Assembly (NCBI GenBank): GCA_007126035.1
Contig: SLCC01000053.1
Coordinates: forward strand, 1 to 33,669
Direction: 5' to 3'
DNA: 33,669 nt
Source of the DNA: Gemmatimonadota bacterium
Lineage (GTDB): Bacteria > Gemmatimonadota > Gemmatimonadetes > Longimicrobiales > RSA9
Shown: piece after piece, positions 1-7,657 of the stretch
Layout: each line of letters starts with the position of its first letter
Position numbering within the stretch: position 1 is the first letter of the stretch
Notes under the pieces: generated by a model
Database searches by the model: none
What the model was told of the DNA's origin: nothing
Seen by the model: the letters and a program-made list of their open reading frames with translations, nothing else
Program-made: the position numbers and the translations under genes

Positions 1-172
1 CAGGTGGGCGCCCTGCGGGCGCAGGTGGGTTCGGCCTGCGGCCTCACAGGTGGGCGCCCTGCGGGCGCAGGTGGGTTCGGCCTGCGGCCTCACAGGTGGG
101 CGCCCTGCGGGCGCAGGTGGGCTCGGCCTGACGGCCTCGCAGGTGGGCGCCCTGCGGGCGCAGGGGGGCTCG
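1..172. repeat. Tandem 46-bp repeat array, about 3.7 copies, each copy with two mini-hairpins
   Basis: Copies start at 1, 47, 93 and 140. The first two are identical 46-mers, the third is 47 bp and the fourth is cut short near 172. Each unit holds two perfect short inverted repeats with a TGC loop: GCGCCC-TGC-GGGCGC and GGCC-TGC-GGCC. In the third copy an extra A falls in the second loop (GGCC-TGAC-GGCC), so the stem is unchanged. The array begins at the window edge and may extend to the left. It lies directly after the stop codon of the leftward sfsA gene, so its transcript would fold into a row of hairpins. A run of ten G (174-183) separates array and stop codon. It could act as a terminator or RNA stabiliser, or be a REP-like element; the sequence does not decide which. 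Confidence 0.9.
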
Positions 173-183
173 CGGGGGGGGGG

Positions 184-918
184 CTAGGTGGCGGGGACGG
201 GGGTTCCCAGTTCCAGGGCGTCGAAGGTGACGCGGCAGCGGCGGCCGAGTACGCGTACGCCGGCGGCCTTGGCTTCGGCCAGGGCGTCGGCGAACACGGG
301 GTCGATGGAGCGGGCGGCTTCGACGCGGTGGGCGTCGTCGCGCTGGAGCACGAACAGGATTGCCGCCTCCCAGCCGTCCCGCTGCGCCAGCTCGGCCAGC
401 TCCCGGACGTGGCGGGCGCCGCGGGCGGTGATGGCGTCGGGGAAGAGGGCGACGCCGTCCTCCACCAGTGTCACGCTCTTGACTTCCAGGGCCAGCCGCC
501 GATCTCCGTTGGCGAGGAGGAAGTCGATGCGGGAGCGGCCATGGGTCCACTCTGCGCGCTCGAGAGTCCAGCCCTTCAGCTCCGGGAGCGCGCCTGCCTC
601 CAGTGCGGCGTGGATCAGGCGGTTCGGGATGCTGGTGTCCACGGAGATCAGGCCCTTGCCGTCAGGTGACTCCACGAGGACGGCGGACCAGGCGGTCTTG
701 CGGGTGGGCGAGGCGGCCGGCCGCACCCACACCCGTTGACCTGGCAGCAGGAGCTCCTTGAGTCGGCCCGGGTCGGCCAGGTGCACCCCTGCCACCTTGC
801 CTTCCAGCTCACAGTGGAGGAGGAACCGGTTGGGCCGCTCGACGAACCGCGTCTCCCGCAGGCCGGCGGCGAAGGGGACCCGGATGACCGCCTGCTCTGG
901 CTTCGTTCTCGTCGTCAA
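184..918 (-). CDS. sfsA: DNA/RNA nuclease SfsA (sugar fermentation stimulation family)
   Basis: The product has about 244 residues, the usual SfsA length. It carries the N-terminal block with FVERPNRFLLHCELEG followed by HLADPGRLKELLLPG, which matches the OB-like part of the family. The nuclease-like half has SRIDFLLANG, LALEVKSVTLVEDG, FPDAITARGARHVRELAEL and AILFVLQRDD, placing the acidic and Lys residues (D, E-x-K) expected of a PD-(D/E)XK-type fold. The frame stays open far upstream, but conserved sequence begins only near residue 11. I chose the TTG at 916-918; no ATG or GTG lies between it and the conserved block. The AGGA just upstream is very close to this TTG, so the start is uncertain. 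The family is reported to bind or cut nucleic acid; its role in the cell is poorly defined. It stands alone, with a hairpin-capable leader upstream and the 46-bp repeats downstream. Confidence 0.9.
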   Translation of the reverse strand: MTTRTKPEQAVIRVPFAAGLRETRFVERPNRFLLHCELEGKVAGVHLADPGRLKELLLPGQRVWVRPAASPTRKTAWSAVLVESPDGKGLISVDTSIPNRLIHAALEAGALPELKGWTLERAEWTHGRSRIDFLLANGDRRLALEVKSVTLVEDGVALFPDAITARGARHVRELAELAQRDGWEAAILFVLQRDDAHRVEAARSIDPVFADALAEAKAAGVRVLGRRCRVTFDALELGTPVPAT

Positions 919-967
919 TTCCTGCCGCTCACCGAAAACGTTTCGGGTTTCGCTTCGACTCCCTATT

Positions 968-1001
968 GCTCGTGGACCGTGGCTTCGTCGTCGCCACGAG
1001 C
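968..1001 (-). other. Two mutually exclusive hairpins upstream of sfsA
   Basis: GCTCGTGG at 968-975 is the exact inverse complement of CCACGAGC at 994-1001. CGTGGC at 978-983 is the exact inverse complement of GCCACG at 993-998. The two left arms compete for the same right arm, so only one stem can form at a time. The element lies 50 to 83 nt upstream of the chosen sfsA start and would be in its leader if the promoter is further upstream. This could be chance in GC-rich DNA. Confidence 0.3.
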
Positions 1002-1130
1002 CTGGCCCGCCGCCCGCGAGCCCGATCGCGGCTTCTGGCCCCTGGAGATGGTCCCTCTCCTTGATGCTCTCCGGGGACGGGGAGCCGTCGCCCTGGGCGA
1101 GGGTGCAAGGCAAAGGCCAGCAGAGACTTG

Positions 1131-1565
1131 CTACTCCAGGCGGACTGGGGCGCCGACCTGGATCACGCCACCGACCTCCACCACGCCGTAGGCTCCGCCG
1201 CTCCGGGACCTGGCCATGGCGCGATGGAGGCCGGGCAAAGCTTCGTCCATCCGCTCGCAAGACTGGCTCTCGCCCACGATCCGGATCCGGCAGTCCCCGA
1301 CGTGAAGCAGCTTGCCACTGGAGCCGCGGAGTCCCAACTGGCTCACCATGAGGTTGGCGCGACGAGCGGACGGATCCAGGTCCGATTTCAGCTCTCGCAT
1401 GAGGCTGGCCCAGACCTCCTCCTCGATGATCAAGACCTGCCGCTGACCTCCCTGGTCCGCATTGTTCACGATGCCCCGGCCGATCTCCAGCGTCACCTCG
1501 TCCGCTGGGTCCATGGGGCCACGCTTGAACCGCTTGAGCCAGATCCGTTCCAGGCGACCACTCAT
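1131..1565 (-). CDS. MOSC domain-containing protein
   Basis: This 144-residue protein consists of little more than one MOSC domain, the fold found at the C-terminus of molybdenum-cofactor sulfurases and in YiiM/YuaD-type proteins. Visible family features are the early RGIVNNADQGGQRQVLIIEEEVW segment, then RRANLMVSQLGLRGSSGKLLHVGDCRIRI (the R-x-NL-x-V...G-x-LL-x-VGD core) and the single conserved Cys in SQSCERMDE (around residue 103), followed by the closing GGVIQVGAPV. In this family the Cys is thought to carry sulfur. No Moco synthesis or molybdoenzyme gene is visible in the window, so the partner is unknown. The start is ATG at 1563-1565. The next gene in the same direction, sfsA, begins 212 nt further on, so they need not be one operon. 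Confidence 0.87.
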   Translation of the reverse strand: MSGRLERIWLKRFKRGPMDPADEVTLEIGRGIVNNADQGGQRQVLIIEEEVWASLMRELKSDLDPSARRANLMVSQLGLRGSSGKLLHVGDCRIRIVGESQSCERMDEALPGLHRAMARSRSGGAYGVVEVGGVIQVGAPVRLE

Positions 1566-1765
1566 CAGTCTCTCCGGGCGTTGATCTCACGAAAACGGGA
1601 TACCTGGTCCCGATAAGGTCCACCCCGTGATGTAACCCGCGATGGCCGATGCCGCCACTTCGTAAGGCGACGCCAGGTTACTGTCTCCGCCCCTGGCCGG
1701 CGCGCACCCTCGCGCATCCGCTCGCGCTGATGTAGCCTGTATTCGAGTTCAACAACGGAGTGGAG

Positions 1766-2710
1766 ATGTCGATGATGATGGTACGACATGGATCGGTGGA
1801 GTCGTTCCTGGTCGCGGTGGCGCGGGTTGTGCCAGCTCTGGTGGTCATGTTAGCACTTGCCATGTCCGCCTCGGCGCAACAGCCGTTGCGGGTCTACATA
1901 TCGGCAGACATGGAGGGCCTGGCCGGCGCGGTGTCGCCGGAGCAGCTGGGGCCCTCGGGCTTCGAGTACCAGCGGTACCGGGAGATCATGACGGCCGAGG
2001 TCATGGCCGCCATCGAGGGGGCAAGGGCAGCGGGCGCCACCGAGATCCTGGTGAGCGACTCCCACGGGAACGCACAGAACATCCTGATAGACCGGCTCCC
2101 GGATGACGTCCGGCTGATCAGGTCCTGGCCGCGGCCCCTGGGCATGATGCAGGGGATCGACGAGACCTTCGACGCGGTTCTCTTCGTCGGCTACCACTCC
2201 GGGGCGACCAATCCTGCCGGCGTACGGGCCCACACATTCTCCAGCGCGAACTATTACGCGGTGCGGCTCAACGGCGAGCCGGTGCCCGAGTCGGTGTTCA
2301 ACGCCGCCATCGCGGGCCATTTCGGTGTCCCGGTGGTCCTCATCACTGGCGACGACGTGACGGTGGCGGAGCTCCAGGCGGCGGTGCCGGGCGTGGAGGG
2401 CGCGGCGGTCAAGGAGGCCATCAGCTACCATTCCGCCGACAGCATGACGCCGGCGGCGGCGCAGGCGCTGATCCGGCGTCAGGCGGAGGCGGCGGTCCGG
2501 AACCGGGCCCGGGTCTCGCCCTACCGCCTGGGCGGGCCGGTGACGCTGGACCTGACCTTCAAGAACCATCGTCCTGCCGAGCTCCTGGCCTTCCTGCCCA
2601 TCGTGGACCGGGTGGATGCCCGGACGGTCCGGTTCGTGGCCCGGGACATGGTGGAGCTGGCGGCGTTCATGGCTTTCGTGGGCGGCTACGAGTCCGGCCT
2701 GACCCCGTGA
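1766..2710 (+). CDS. Secreted M55-family D-aminopeptidase (DppA-like)
   Basis: The N-terminus is an export signal: a short basic start, a hydrophobic stretch VVPALVVMLALA and a likely cleavage after SASA. The mature part begins RVYISADMEGLAG, typical of zinc peptidase family M55. Counting from a possible GTG at 1760, the putative ligands are D50 and E52 (ADMEG), H102 (SDSHGN), H146 (GYHSG) and E177 (PESVFNAA). The D-to-H and H-to-H spacings (52 and 44) match those I recall for Bacillus DppA. The DppA enzyme cleaves D-amino-acid dipeptides; here it would act in the periplasm, perhaps on peptidoglycan peptides. ATG 1766 has GGAG five bases upstream; GTG 1760 and ATG 1772 are alternatives. The product is about 314 residues. 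A secreted amidase gene follows after 74 nt on the same strand, suggesting a shared peptide-degrading role. Confidence 0.9.
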   Translation: MSMMMVRHGSVESFLVAVARVVPALVVMLALAMSASAQQPLRVYISADMEGLAGAVSPEQLGPSGFEYQRYREIMTAEVMAAIEGARAAGATEILVSDSHGNAQNILIDRLPDDVRLIRSWPRPLGMMQGIDETFDAVLFVGYHSGATNPAGVRAHTFSSANYYAVRLNGEPVPESVFNAAIAGHFGVPVVLITGDDVTVAELQAAVPGVEGAAVKEAISYHSADSMTPAAAQALIRRQAEAAVRNRARVSPYRLGGPVTLDLTFKNHRPAELLAFLPIVDRVDARTVRFVARDMVELAAFMAFVGGYESGLTP

Positions 2711-2740
2711 GGCCTGACCCCGTGAGGCCTGACCCCACGA
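2696..2740 (+). repeat. Three tandem 15-bp copies spanning the stop codon of the M55 gene
   Basis: GGCCTGACCCCGTGA occurs at 2696-2710 and 2711-2725, and a copy differing at two bases follows at 2726-2740. The first copy contains the TGA stop of the M55 gene, so the last codons and the stop are repeated in frame (Gly-Leu-Thr-Pro-stop). Degenerate relatives with gcccgtgag, cacgagccc and gaggtc elements continue to about 2785, the start of the next gene. The pattern is best explained by slippage duplication of the gene's tail. Confidence 0.9.
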
Positions 2741-2784
2741 GCCCGTGAGAGCCCACGAGCCCGAGGTCCCCGAGGTCTGACCCT

Positions 2785-4371
2785 GTGACCGCGGCCATGA
2801 CCTCCCGTCGCCTGCTCCTGACGGTCCTGGGCCTCTGGGCCCTCGCTTCAGGGGCCGGCGCCTGCGGGCCCCGGGCCCGGCCCATTGAAGTGGTGGAGGC
2901 GTCTATCGAAGACATCCGCGCCGCCGTGCTCGAGGGCCGCACCACCTGCCGGATGGTGGTGACGGCCTACCTGGATCGGATTGCGGCCTACGACATCGCC
3001 ACGGGCCTGAACGCCATAACCGAGATCAATCCGCAGGCGCTGACCGCGGCCGACTCGCTGGATGGTGCCCTGTCCGACGGCGCCGAGCCCGGACCGCTTC
3101 ACTGCGCGCCGATCCTGGTGAAGGACAACTTCCACACCAGGGACCTGCCCACCACCGCCGGGTCCGTGGCCCTGATGGGCTTTGTGCCATCGGACGACGC
3201 CTTCATGGTCCGGCGGCTCCGGGCGGCGGGCGCTATCGTCATTGCCAAGACGAACATGGCGGAGTGGGCCATCAGCCCTCGCCAGACGGTGTCGTCGTCC
3301 TACGGCCGGACGGCCAATGCCTACGCGCTGGACCGGACGCCGGCGGGCTCCAGCGGCGGCACGGCGTCGGCGGTGGCGGCCAGCTTTGGCGTGGCCGGAC
3401 TGGGCTCGGACACGGGCAACTCGATTCGTGGTCCCAGCTCGCACCAGGCGCTGGTGGGCATCCGCTCCACGCTGGGCCTCACCTCCCGGGCCGGGCTCGT
3501 GCCTCTGGCCTTCGATCGGGACGTGGCAGGGCCCATGGCCCGGTCCGTGGAGGACGCGGTGCGGCTCTTCGGCGTCGTCGCCGGGCACGACCCCACTGAC
3601 CCCTACACCGACCTGGGCCACGGGCGACGGGAGCTGGATTACACCGTTTTCCTCGACGCCGACGGGCTGCGGGGCAAGCGTCTGGGCGTGCTCCGGGACC
3701 TCATGGACCTGGACGCCGATACGGCGGTGCTGGCCCTGTTCGAAGAGTCCCTCGACGGCCTCCGTCGCCTGGGAGCGGAGGTGTTGGACCCGTTCGTGGT
3801 CCCGGACCTGAACGCGCTGGTCGCCGCCTCGCCCTTCTGCCCCCGCTTCCGTTACGACATGCACGTGTACCTGGAAGCGCTGGGTCCCGCCGCGCCCATC
3901 AGAGACGTCCTCGACGTGATCGAGGCCGGCGCCTTCGGCGACGACGTGGAAGAGGCCCTCCGCACCCTGGCCGACGCGCCCCGTGACGTCCACCCCGCCC
4001 ACCACGATCCGCCCTGCCCCGACTTCCCGCGCCACCAGGGCCGTCAGGCGTTGCTGAGCGCCGTGGTCGAGGCCATGGACCGGGAGGAGATCGACGCGTT
4101 CCTGTTCCCCACCTGGGGCCACCCGCCCGCGCCGCTGGACCGGGCCGACGAGGAGTACCAGGGCGACTACTCGCAGAGGGTGATACCAGCAGCCGGGCTC
4201 CCGGCCATCACCGTGCCCATGGGCTTCAGCTACGACCGCTACCCCGCCGGGCTCCAGATAGCGGGCCGCACCTTCGCCGAAGGCCTGCTCTTTAAGCTCG
4301 CGTACGCCTACGAGCAGGCGACGCTGCACCGCCGCCCGCCGGACAGCTTCCCGACCCTGCGCGGTCGCTGA
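2785..4371 (+). CDS. Secreted amidase-signature family hydrolase
   Basis: The product has 528 residues. An N-terminal hydrophobic segment (about 9-25) ends in GAGAC at residue 27; this is a weak lipobox, so it may be a lipoprotein or a periplasmic protein. The amidase signature is clear: K113 in ILVKDNF, the GSSGG motif at 188-192 with the likely cis-Ser at 189, and the nucleophile S213 in GSDTGNSIRGPSSH. The usual GGS is GNS here. The C-terminal part has FLFPTWG, PAITVPMGF and GLQIAGR as in other family members. Enzymes of this family cleave amide bonds (amino-acid amides, peptides, fatty amides); the substrate cannot be read from the sequence. I chose GTG 2785 because GAGGT sits eight bases upstream; ATG 2797 is the alternative. 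The TGA stop abuts the stop of the convergent Omp85 gene within TGATCA. Confidence 0.92.
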   Translation: MTAAMTSRRLLLTVLGLWALASGAGACGPRARPIEVVEASIEDIRAAVLEGRTTCRMVVTAYLDRIAAYDIATGLNAITEINPQALTAADSLDGALSDGAEPGPLHCAPILVKDNFHTRDLPTTAGSVALMGFVPSDDAFMVRRLRAAGAIVIAKTNMAEWAISPRQTVSSSYGRTANAYALDRTPAGSSGGTASAVAASFGVAGLGSDTGNSIRGPSSHQALVGIRSTLGLTSRAGLVPLAFDRDVAGPMARSVEDAVRLFGVVAGHDPTDPYTDLGHGRRELDYTVFLDADGLRGKRLGVLRDLMDLDADTAVLALFEESLDGLRRLGAEVLDPFVVPDLNALVAASPFCPRFRYDMHVYLEALGPAAPIRDVLDVIEAGAFGDDVEEALRTLADAPRDVHPAHHDPPCPDFPRHQGRQALLSAVVEAMDREEIDAFLFPTWGHPPAPLDRADEEYQGDYSQRVIPAAGLPAITVPMGFSYDRYPAGLQIAGRTFAEGLLFKLAYAYEQATLHRRPPDSFPTLRGR

Positions 4372-6327
4372 TCAGAACGGCTGGCCCACGGCAAGGTGGA
4401 ACTGGAGCCGGCGCCGGAATTCCCGCCAACCGCCGGGCGAGTCGTGGGTGTGGGGCGCCCAGACCACGTCGCCCAGGACCACGAGCCCCTCGGTGCCGGG
4501 CTCCTGGAGCAGCATGGGCACCATGCGGGAGGGCCTGGGGTCGTAGCCCACGTCCACCCGGATCGGGCCCATGGGGCTGAGCCAGCGGAGGCCCAGACCC
4601 GGCGCCACCATCCCGTCCCAGTCCCTGCCGCCCACGTCGCCGATGGGCGTGTCTCCCACCACCACGCCCGCGTCGGCGAAGGCCGCGAGCTGGAGCCAGG
4701 TGGTCAGCCAGAGACGGCCCTCTACGTTGCCCTCCACCACCGCCACGCCGCCCCGGGGCCGCACGCTGACCCGGTGGGGTGGTGGCATGGCGCCGGCAGG
4801 GCAGCCGCCTGGCTCCGGTGCGCACCCCGCCTCCAGGGCCGCCTCGGGGTCCGCTACCAGGACCAGCGGCCCCAGCAGGTTCTGGCGCACGCCCCGCACC
4901 GTGACCGGGCCGCCGCTGTAGAACCGGACCTGGGGCGGCAGCACGTCGTCGCCGGCCAGGAGCCCGCCCGCTCGCAACCGTACCGCCGCCTCCGTCCTGG
5001 GCGTCAGCACCCGGGCCACCGCCGCCTCGGCCTCACCCCGGAGATAGGTGAAGTCCGAGCCGGTGAGCCCCGCGCCCGACGAGACGGTGAGCCGGGCCAT
5101 GGGTCGCCAGACGGGCCCGATCGCCCCGGGCCAGAGCCCCGCCTCACGGGCCCAGGCGGGGCCGAACGGCTCCAGGGCGATGGCGGGCACCCACTGGAGA
5201 GCCGCTTCCACCGGCGCCAGCCACTGCCAGCCGGAGAGCCGGGCTATGGCAGCGTCGTCGCATGCTCCGAAATTCACGCAGAAGTAATGGCCAGCCGCCC
5301 GCAGCTCGTTCCGCTCCGGGTAGTAGGACAGGCGGACCCGCGTCTCGGGCCTGATGTCCCGGAGCGCGCTCAGGTGGAGTCCGAAGCCGTGGAGGAGATA
5401 GGACTGGGGCGACGTCCTGCGCCGGAAGAAGGCCCGTGCCTGGACGGCGGTGGTTGGGTGCACCCGCAGTGGCTGGTACAGGTCCGTGCTGAGGTAGTAG
5501 TTCGGCTGGGCGTAGACGTCCTCACCCGCCGACGCGCAGGGGAAATCGCCGTCCAGCAGCGCCGCGAACAGGTTCGTGAAGCCGCCACTGATGGAGAACA
5601 GGCGAGGCTCGCCCAGGAAGAACTGGTGCCGCCACCTGCCGCCCACCTCCACGCACTCCAGTGACGACAGCGTGGCCCGCAACCCCACGTCGGCCAGCCG
5701 GTCGGGTCGGGCCACCCTGATGATGGACGGGACCACCAACTCGCCGCGCTCCAGCCCGGGAAGCTCGACTACCACTTCGTCCACGCCCGGCAGCGCCAGG
5801 ATGGCGTGGCGCGTCGCCTCCACCGCCGAGATGCTGATCAGGTCGCCCGGCTCATATGCCACACGGGGCCGGATGTCCCGCTCCCGGAAGGGCGGCGCCG
5901 CCTGCACCTCCACCTCCCCGAATACCACCTCGGGTCCTGGATCGATCTCGAACAGGATGTGGGCCACCCCCGCAGCGTGGTCCACCGTGGCCGAGACCTC
6001 GATGCTGGCATAGGGCCGGCCACTCTCCGCCAGCGCGCTCCGCAGCACCAGCTCCGTGGCGTCGACCCGCTCCGTGCTGTACGGCTGCCCACGCCGCAGC
6101 GGGAGGCGACGAGGCAGCCGCACCGGCGGCGTCACCTCCTCGATGCCCGTCACCTCCACCGTCGCCACCCGCAGGTCATCGACCGGAGCCAGCGTCGCCG
6201 GCGAGGCCACGGCCGGAGCCTGGGCAGGGGCCACGGTGGGGTGGACGACGAGCGCGACCGCCACGGCCGCAAGCAACCGGGCGGTGGGCGGGGCTCGAGT
6301 GATCAGGTGACGGAGCGGGTGGCGCAT
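4372..6327 (-). CDS. Omp85/TamA-like outer-membrane assembly protein
   Basis: The product has 651 residues. A signal peptide spans about 17-36 and ends near APAQA. Residues about 50-210 hold roughly two POTRA-like repeats (DLRVATVEVTGIE..., then FGEVEVQAAPPFRERDIRPRV...). After this comes a C-terminal beta-barrel with alternating hydrophobic strands. The barrel carries the Omp85 hallmark VRGVRQN (VRGxR loop), the GPIRVDVGYDPR strand and a terminal aromatic residue (AVGQPF). Members assemble or translocate proteins in the outer membrane; with two POTRA units rather than five it is closer to TamA or two-partner transporters than to BamA. The start ATG at 6325-6327 is followed by a basic n-region; the ribosome site is weak. 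It diverges from the DUF362 gene across 120 bp and converges on the amidase with no gap. Confidence 0.88.
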   Translation of the reverse strand: MRHPLRHLITRAPPTARLLAAVAVALVVHPTVAPAQAPAVASPATLAPVDDLRVATVEVTGIEEVTPPVRLPRRLPLRRGQPYSTERVDATELVLRSALAESGRPYASIEVSATVDHAAGVAHILFEIDPGPEVVFGEVEVQAAPPFRERDIRPRVAYEPGDLISISAVEATRHAILALPGVDEVVVELPGLERGELVVPSIIRVARPDRLADVGLRATLSSLECVEVGGRWRHQFFLGEPRLFSISGGFTNLFAALLDGDFPCASAGEDVYAQPNYYLSTDLYQPLRVHPTTAVQARAFFRRRTSPQSYLLHGFGLHLSALRDIRPETRVRLSYYPERNELRAAGHYFCVNFGACDDAAIARLSGWQWLAPVEAALQWVPAIALEPFGPAWAREAGLWPGAIGPVWRPMARLTVSSGAGLTGSDFTYLRGEAEAAVARVLTPRTEAAVRLRAGGLLAGDDVLPPQVRFYSGGPVTVRGVRQNLLGPLVLVADPEAALEAGCAPEPGGCPAGAMPPPHRVSVRPRGGVAVVEGNVEGRLWLTTWLQLAAFADAGVVVGDTPIGDVGGRDWDGMVAPGLGLRWLSPMGPIRVDVGYDPRPSRMVPMLLQEPGTEGLVVLGDVVWAPHTHDSPGGWREFRRRLQFHLAVGQPF

Positions 6328-6447
6328 GTCCCGGCTTCGCGGCAAGGCTCGTTCCCCTGCCCCGGCCGTCCCTTGCCTTCCCTCCCATCCTGCTCCATCC
6401 TCGATGTGGCGAATGCCCCGCCCGCCCTCCCGGCACCAGAGGGTGAC

Positions 6448-7440
6448 ATGAAGCACTGGATCAACCGGCTCGGACGGCGGGACTTCCTCAAGACCGCCGG
6501 CTTCAGCCTGGCTGCGCTCCCGTCCATCGACCTGCTCCGGCTGCCGCTGCCCCGTCCGAAGGGCCCGGCGCGCGTCGCCGTCGTCCGCACCGCGGACCGG
6601 GAGGAGGGCGTCAGTCGTATCCTCAAGCTCATGGACCTGAGCCGGATGGCCGGCCGCCACGTGGTGCTGAAGCCCAACTTCAACAGCGCGGACCCGGCCC
6701 CCGCGGCCACCGACCCGGACATGCTGGCCCGGCTCGTCCGGGAGATCCAGGACCGGGGCGCCCGCAAGATCACGCTGGGCGAGTCCAGCGGGCCCCAGGG
6801 CACCGCCCGCGTCATGGCCGAGTACGGCGTCCACGACATGGCCCGGGCCATGGGCTTCGACGTGGTGAACTACGACGAGATCGCCGACACCGACTGGGTC
6901 CGATTCGGCCCCGAGGGCACCCACTGGCCCGAGGGCTTCGCCCTGCCACGCCATGTGGTGGAGGCTGAGTACAACGTGGCCACCTGCTGCCTCAAGACCC
7001 ACGGGTTCGGCGGCGTCTTCACCATGGCACTCAAGCTGTCCGTCGGCCTCACGCCCAGGCAGATCCGGCGGCCCATGCACCGGTCGGACGACATGCGCCT
7101 CATGATAGCCGAGTTGAATCTGGGCTACCGACCTGACCTGATCGTGGTCGACGGCGTCACCGCCTTCACCGACGGCGGGCCGTCCACCGGCGAGGAGAAG
7201 CGGGCTGACGTGATGATAGCCGGAGACGACCCCGTCGCCGTAGACGCCGTGGGAGTGGCCGTGCTCAGGAAGCTGGGCTCGAACGAGGCCATCATGAACA
7301 CGCCCGTCTTCCAGCAGGAGCAGATCGCACGGGCCGTGGACATAGGCCTGGGCGTCGGCAGCCCGGACCTCATCGAGTTCGTCACGCCCGACGCGGCTAC
7401 CCGGGACTACGCCGAGAGCCTGAGACCGTTGATGGCGTAG
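6448..7440 (+). CDS. Tat-exported DUF362 domain protein
   Basis: The product has 330 residues. The N-terminus has a twin-arginine signal, GRRDFLKTAGFSLAALPS (residues about 9-26), indicating folded export, often of cofactor-containing proteins. The rest is a DUF362 domain: VAVVRTADREEGV, HVVLKPNFNSADP, GARKITLGESSG, TCCLKTHGFGGVFTMALK, LIVVDGVTAFTDGGP and AGDDPVAVDAVGVAVL. Members are annotated as putative iron-sulfur or uncharacterised proteins; no ferredoxin CxxCxxC cluster is present here. The CC pair in TCCLKTHG is notable. The start ATG at 6448 has AGAGGG about five bases upstream. The gene is followed by a strong hairpin at 7483-7527, so it is probably transcribed alone. Its function is not known. 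Confidence 0.85.
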   Translation: MKHWINRLGRRDFLKTAGFSLAALPSIDLLRLPLPRPKGPARVAVVRTADREEGVSRILKLMDLSRMAGRHVVLKPNFNSADPAPAATDPDMLARLVREIQDRGARKITLGESSGPQGTARVMAEYGVHDMARAMGFDVVNYDEIADTDWVRFGPEGTHWPEGFALPRHVVEAEYNVATCCLKTHGFGGVFTMALKLSVGLTPRQIRRPMHRSDDMRLMIAELNLGYRPDLIVVDGVTAFTDGGPSTGEEKRADVMIAGDDPVAVDAVGVAVLRKLGSNEAIMNTPVFQQEQIARAVDIGLGVGSPDLIEFVTPDAATRDYAESLRPLMA

Positions 7441-7482
7441 AGCCGCCCGCGCATCGCGCAGCGAGCCTCGACCGCCGCCCGA

Positions 7483-7527
7483 GCCCCAGCCACTGCCGCC
7501 GAACCTGACGGCGGCAGTGGCTGGGGC
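7483..7527 (+). terminator. 18-bp perfect stem-loop after the DUF362 gene
   Basis: The left arm 7483-7500 (GCCCCAGCCACTGCCGCC) is exactly complementary to the right arm 7510-7527, with a nine-base loop GAACCTGAC. It lies 42 nt after the DUF362 stop and upstream of the cco operon. There is no T-run behind it, so it is either a hairpin-only terminator, an mRNA-protecting structure or a regulatory element of the following operon. It is the longest perfect intergenic stem I found in this window. Confidence 0.75.
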
Positions 7528-7556
7528 GGCTCGAAGCTCCCCAGGAGAACGATAAC

Positions 7557-7562
7557 TGTAAT
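7557..7562 (+). promoter_or_regulatory. Candidate -10 element upstream of ccoS
   Basis: TGTAAT matches the -10 consensus TATAAT at five of six positions. It lies in a locally AT-richer stretch between the 7483-7527 hairpin and ccoS, about 95 nt before the chosen ccoS start. No good -35 element is visible at normal spacing, and I see no FNR box (TTGAT-N4-ATCAA) nearby. The call is tentative. Confidence 0.25.
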
Positions 7563-7657
7563 CCTTCCACGGGTACCCTTCTTGTATCCCGGCGGCGGTC
7601 GTCTTCGAGGAGGTGGGGTCCGGGCCGGGAGCGTTTCTGTTGGCAGTGGAGGGATTG

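Noticed and set aside
1-139. A CRISPR array at the left edge
   Set aside because: Units are contiguous with no unique spacers and consist of two small hairpins; no cas genes are present.
1-669. A rightward open frame through the 46-bp repeats and sfsA
   Set aside because: It is antisense to sfsA, of low complexity, and 46 bp is not a multiple of three, so the repeats do not encode a repeating peptide.
184-1623. A 479-residue reading of the sfsA frame running up to 1623
   Set aside because: Conserved SfsA sequence starts only near 888 and the extra part overlaps the well-supported MOSC gene on the same strand.
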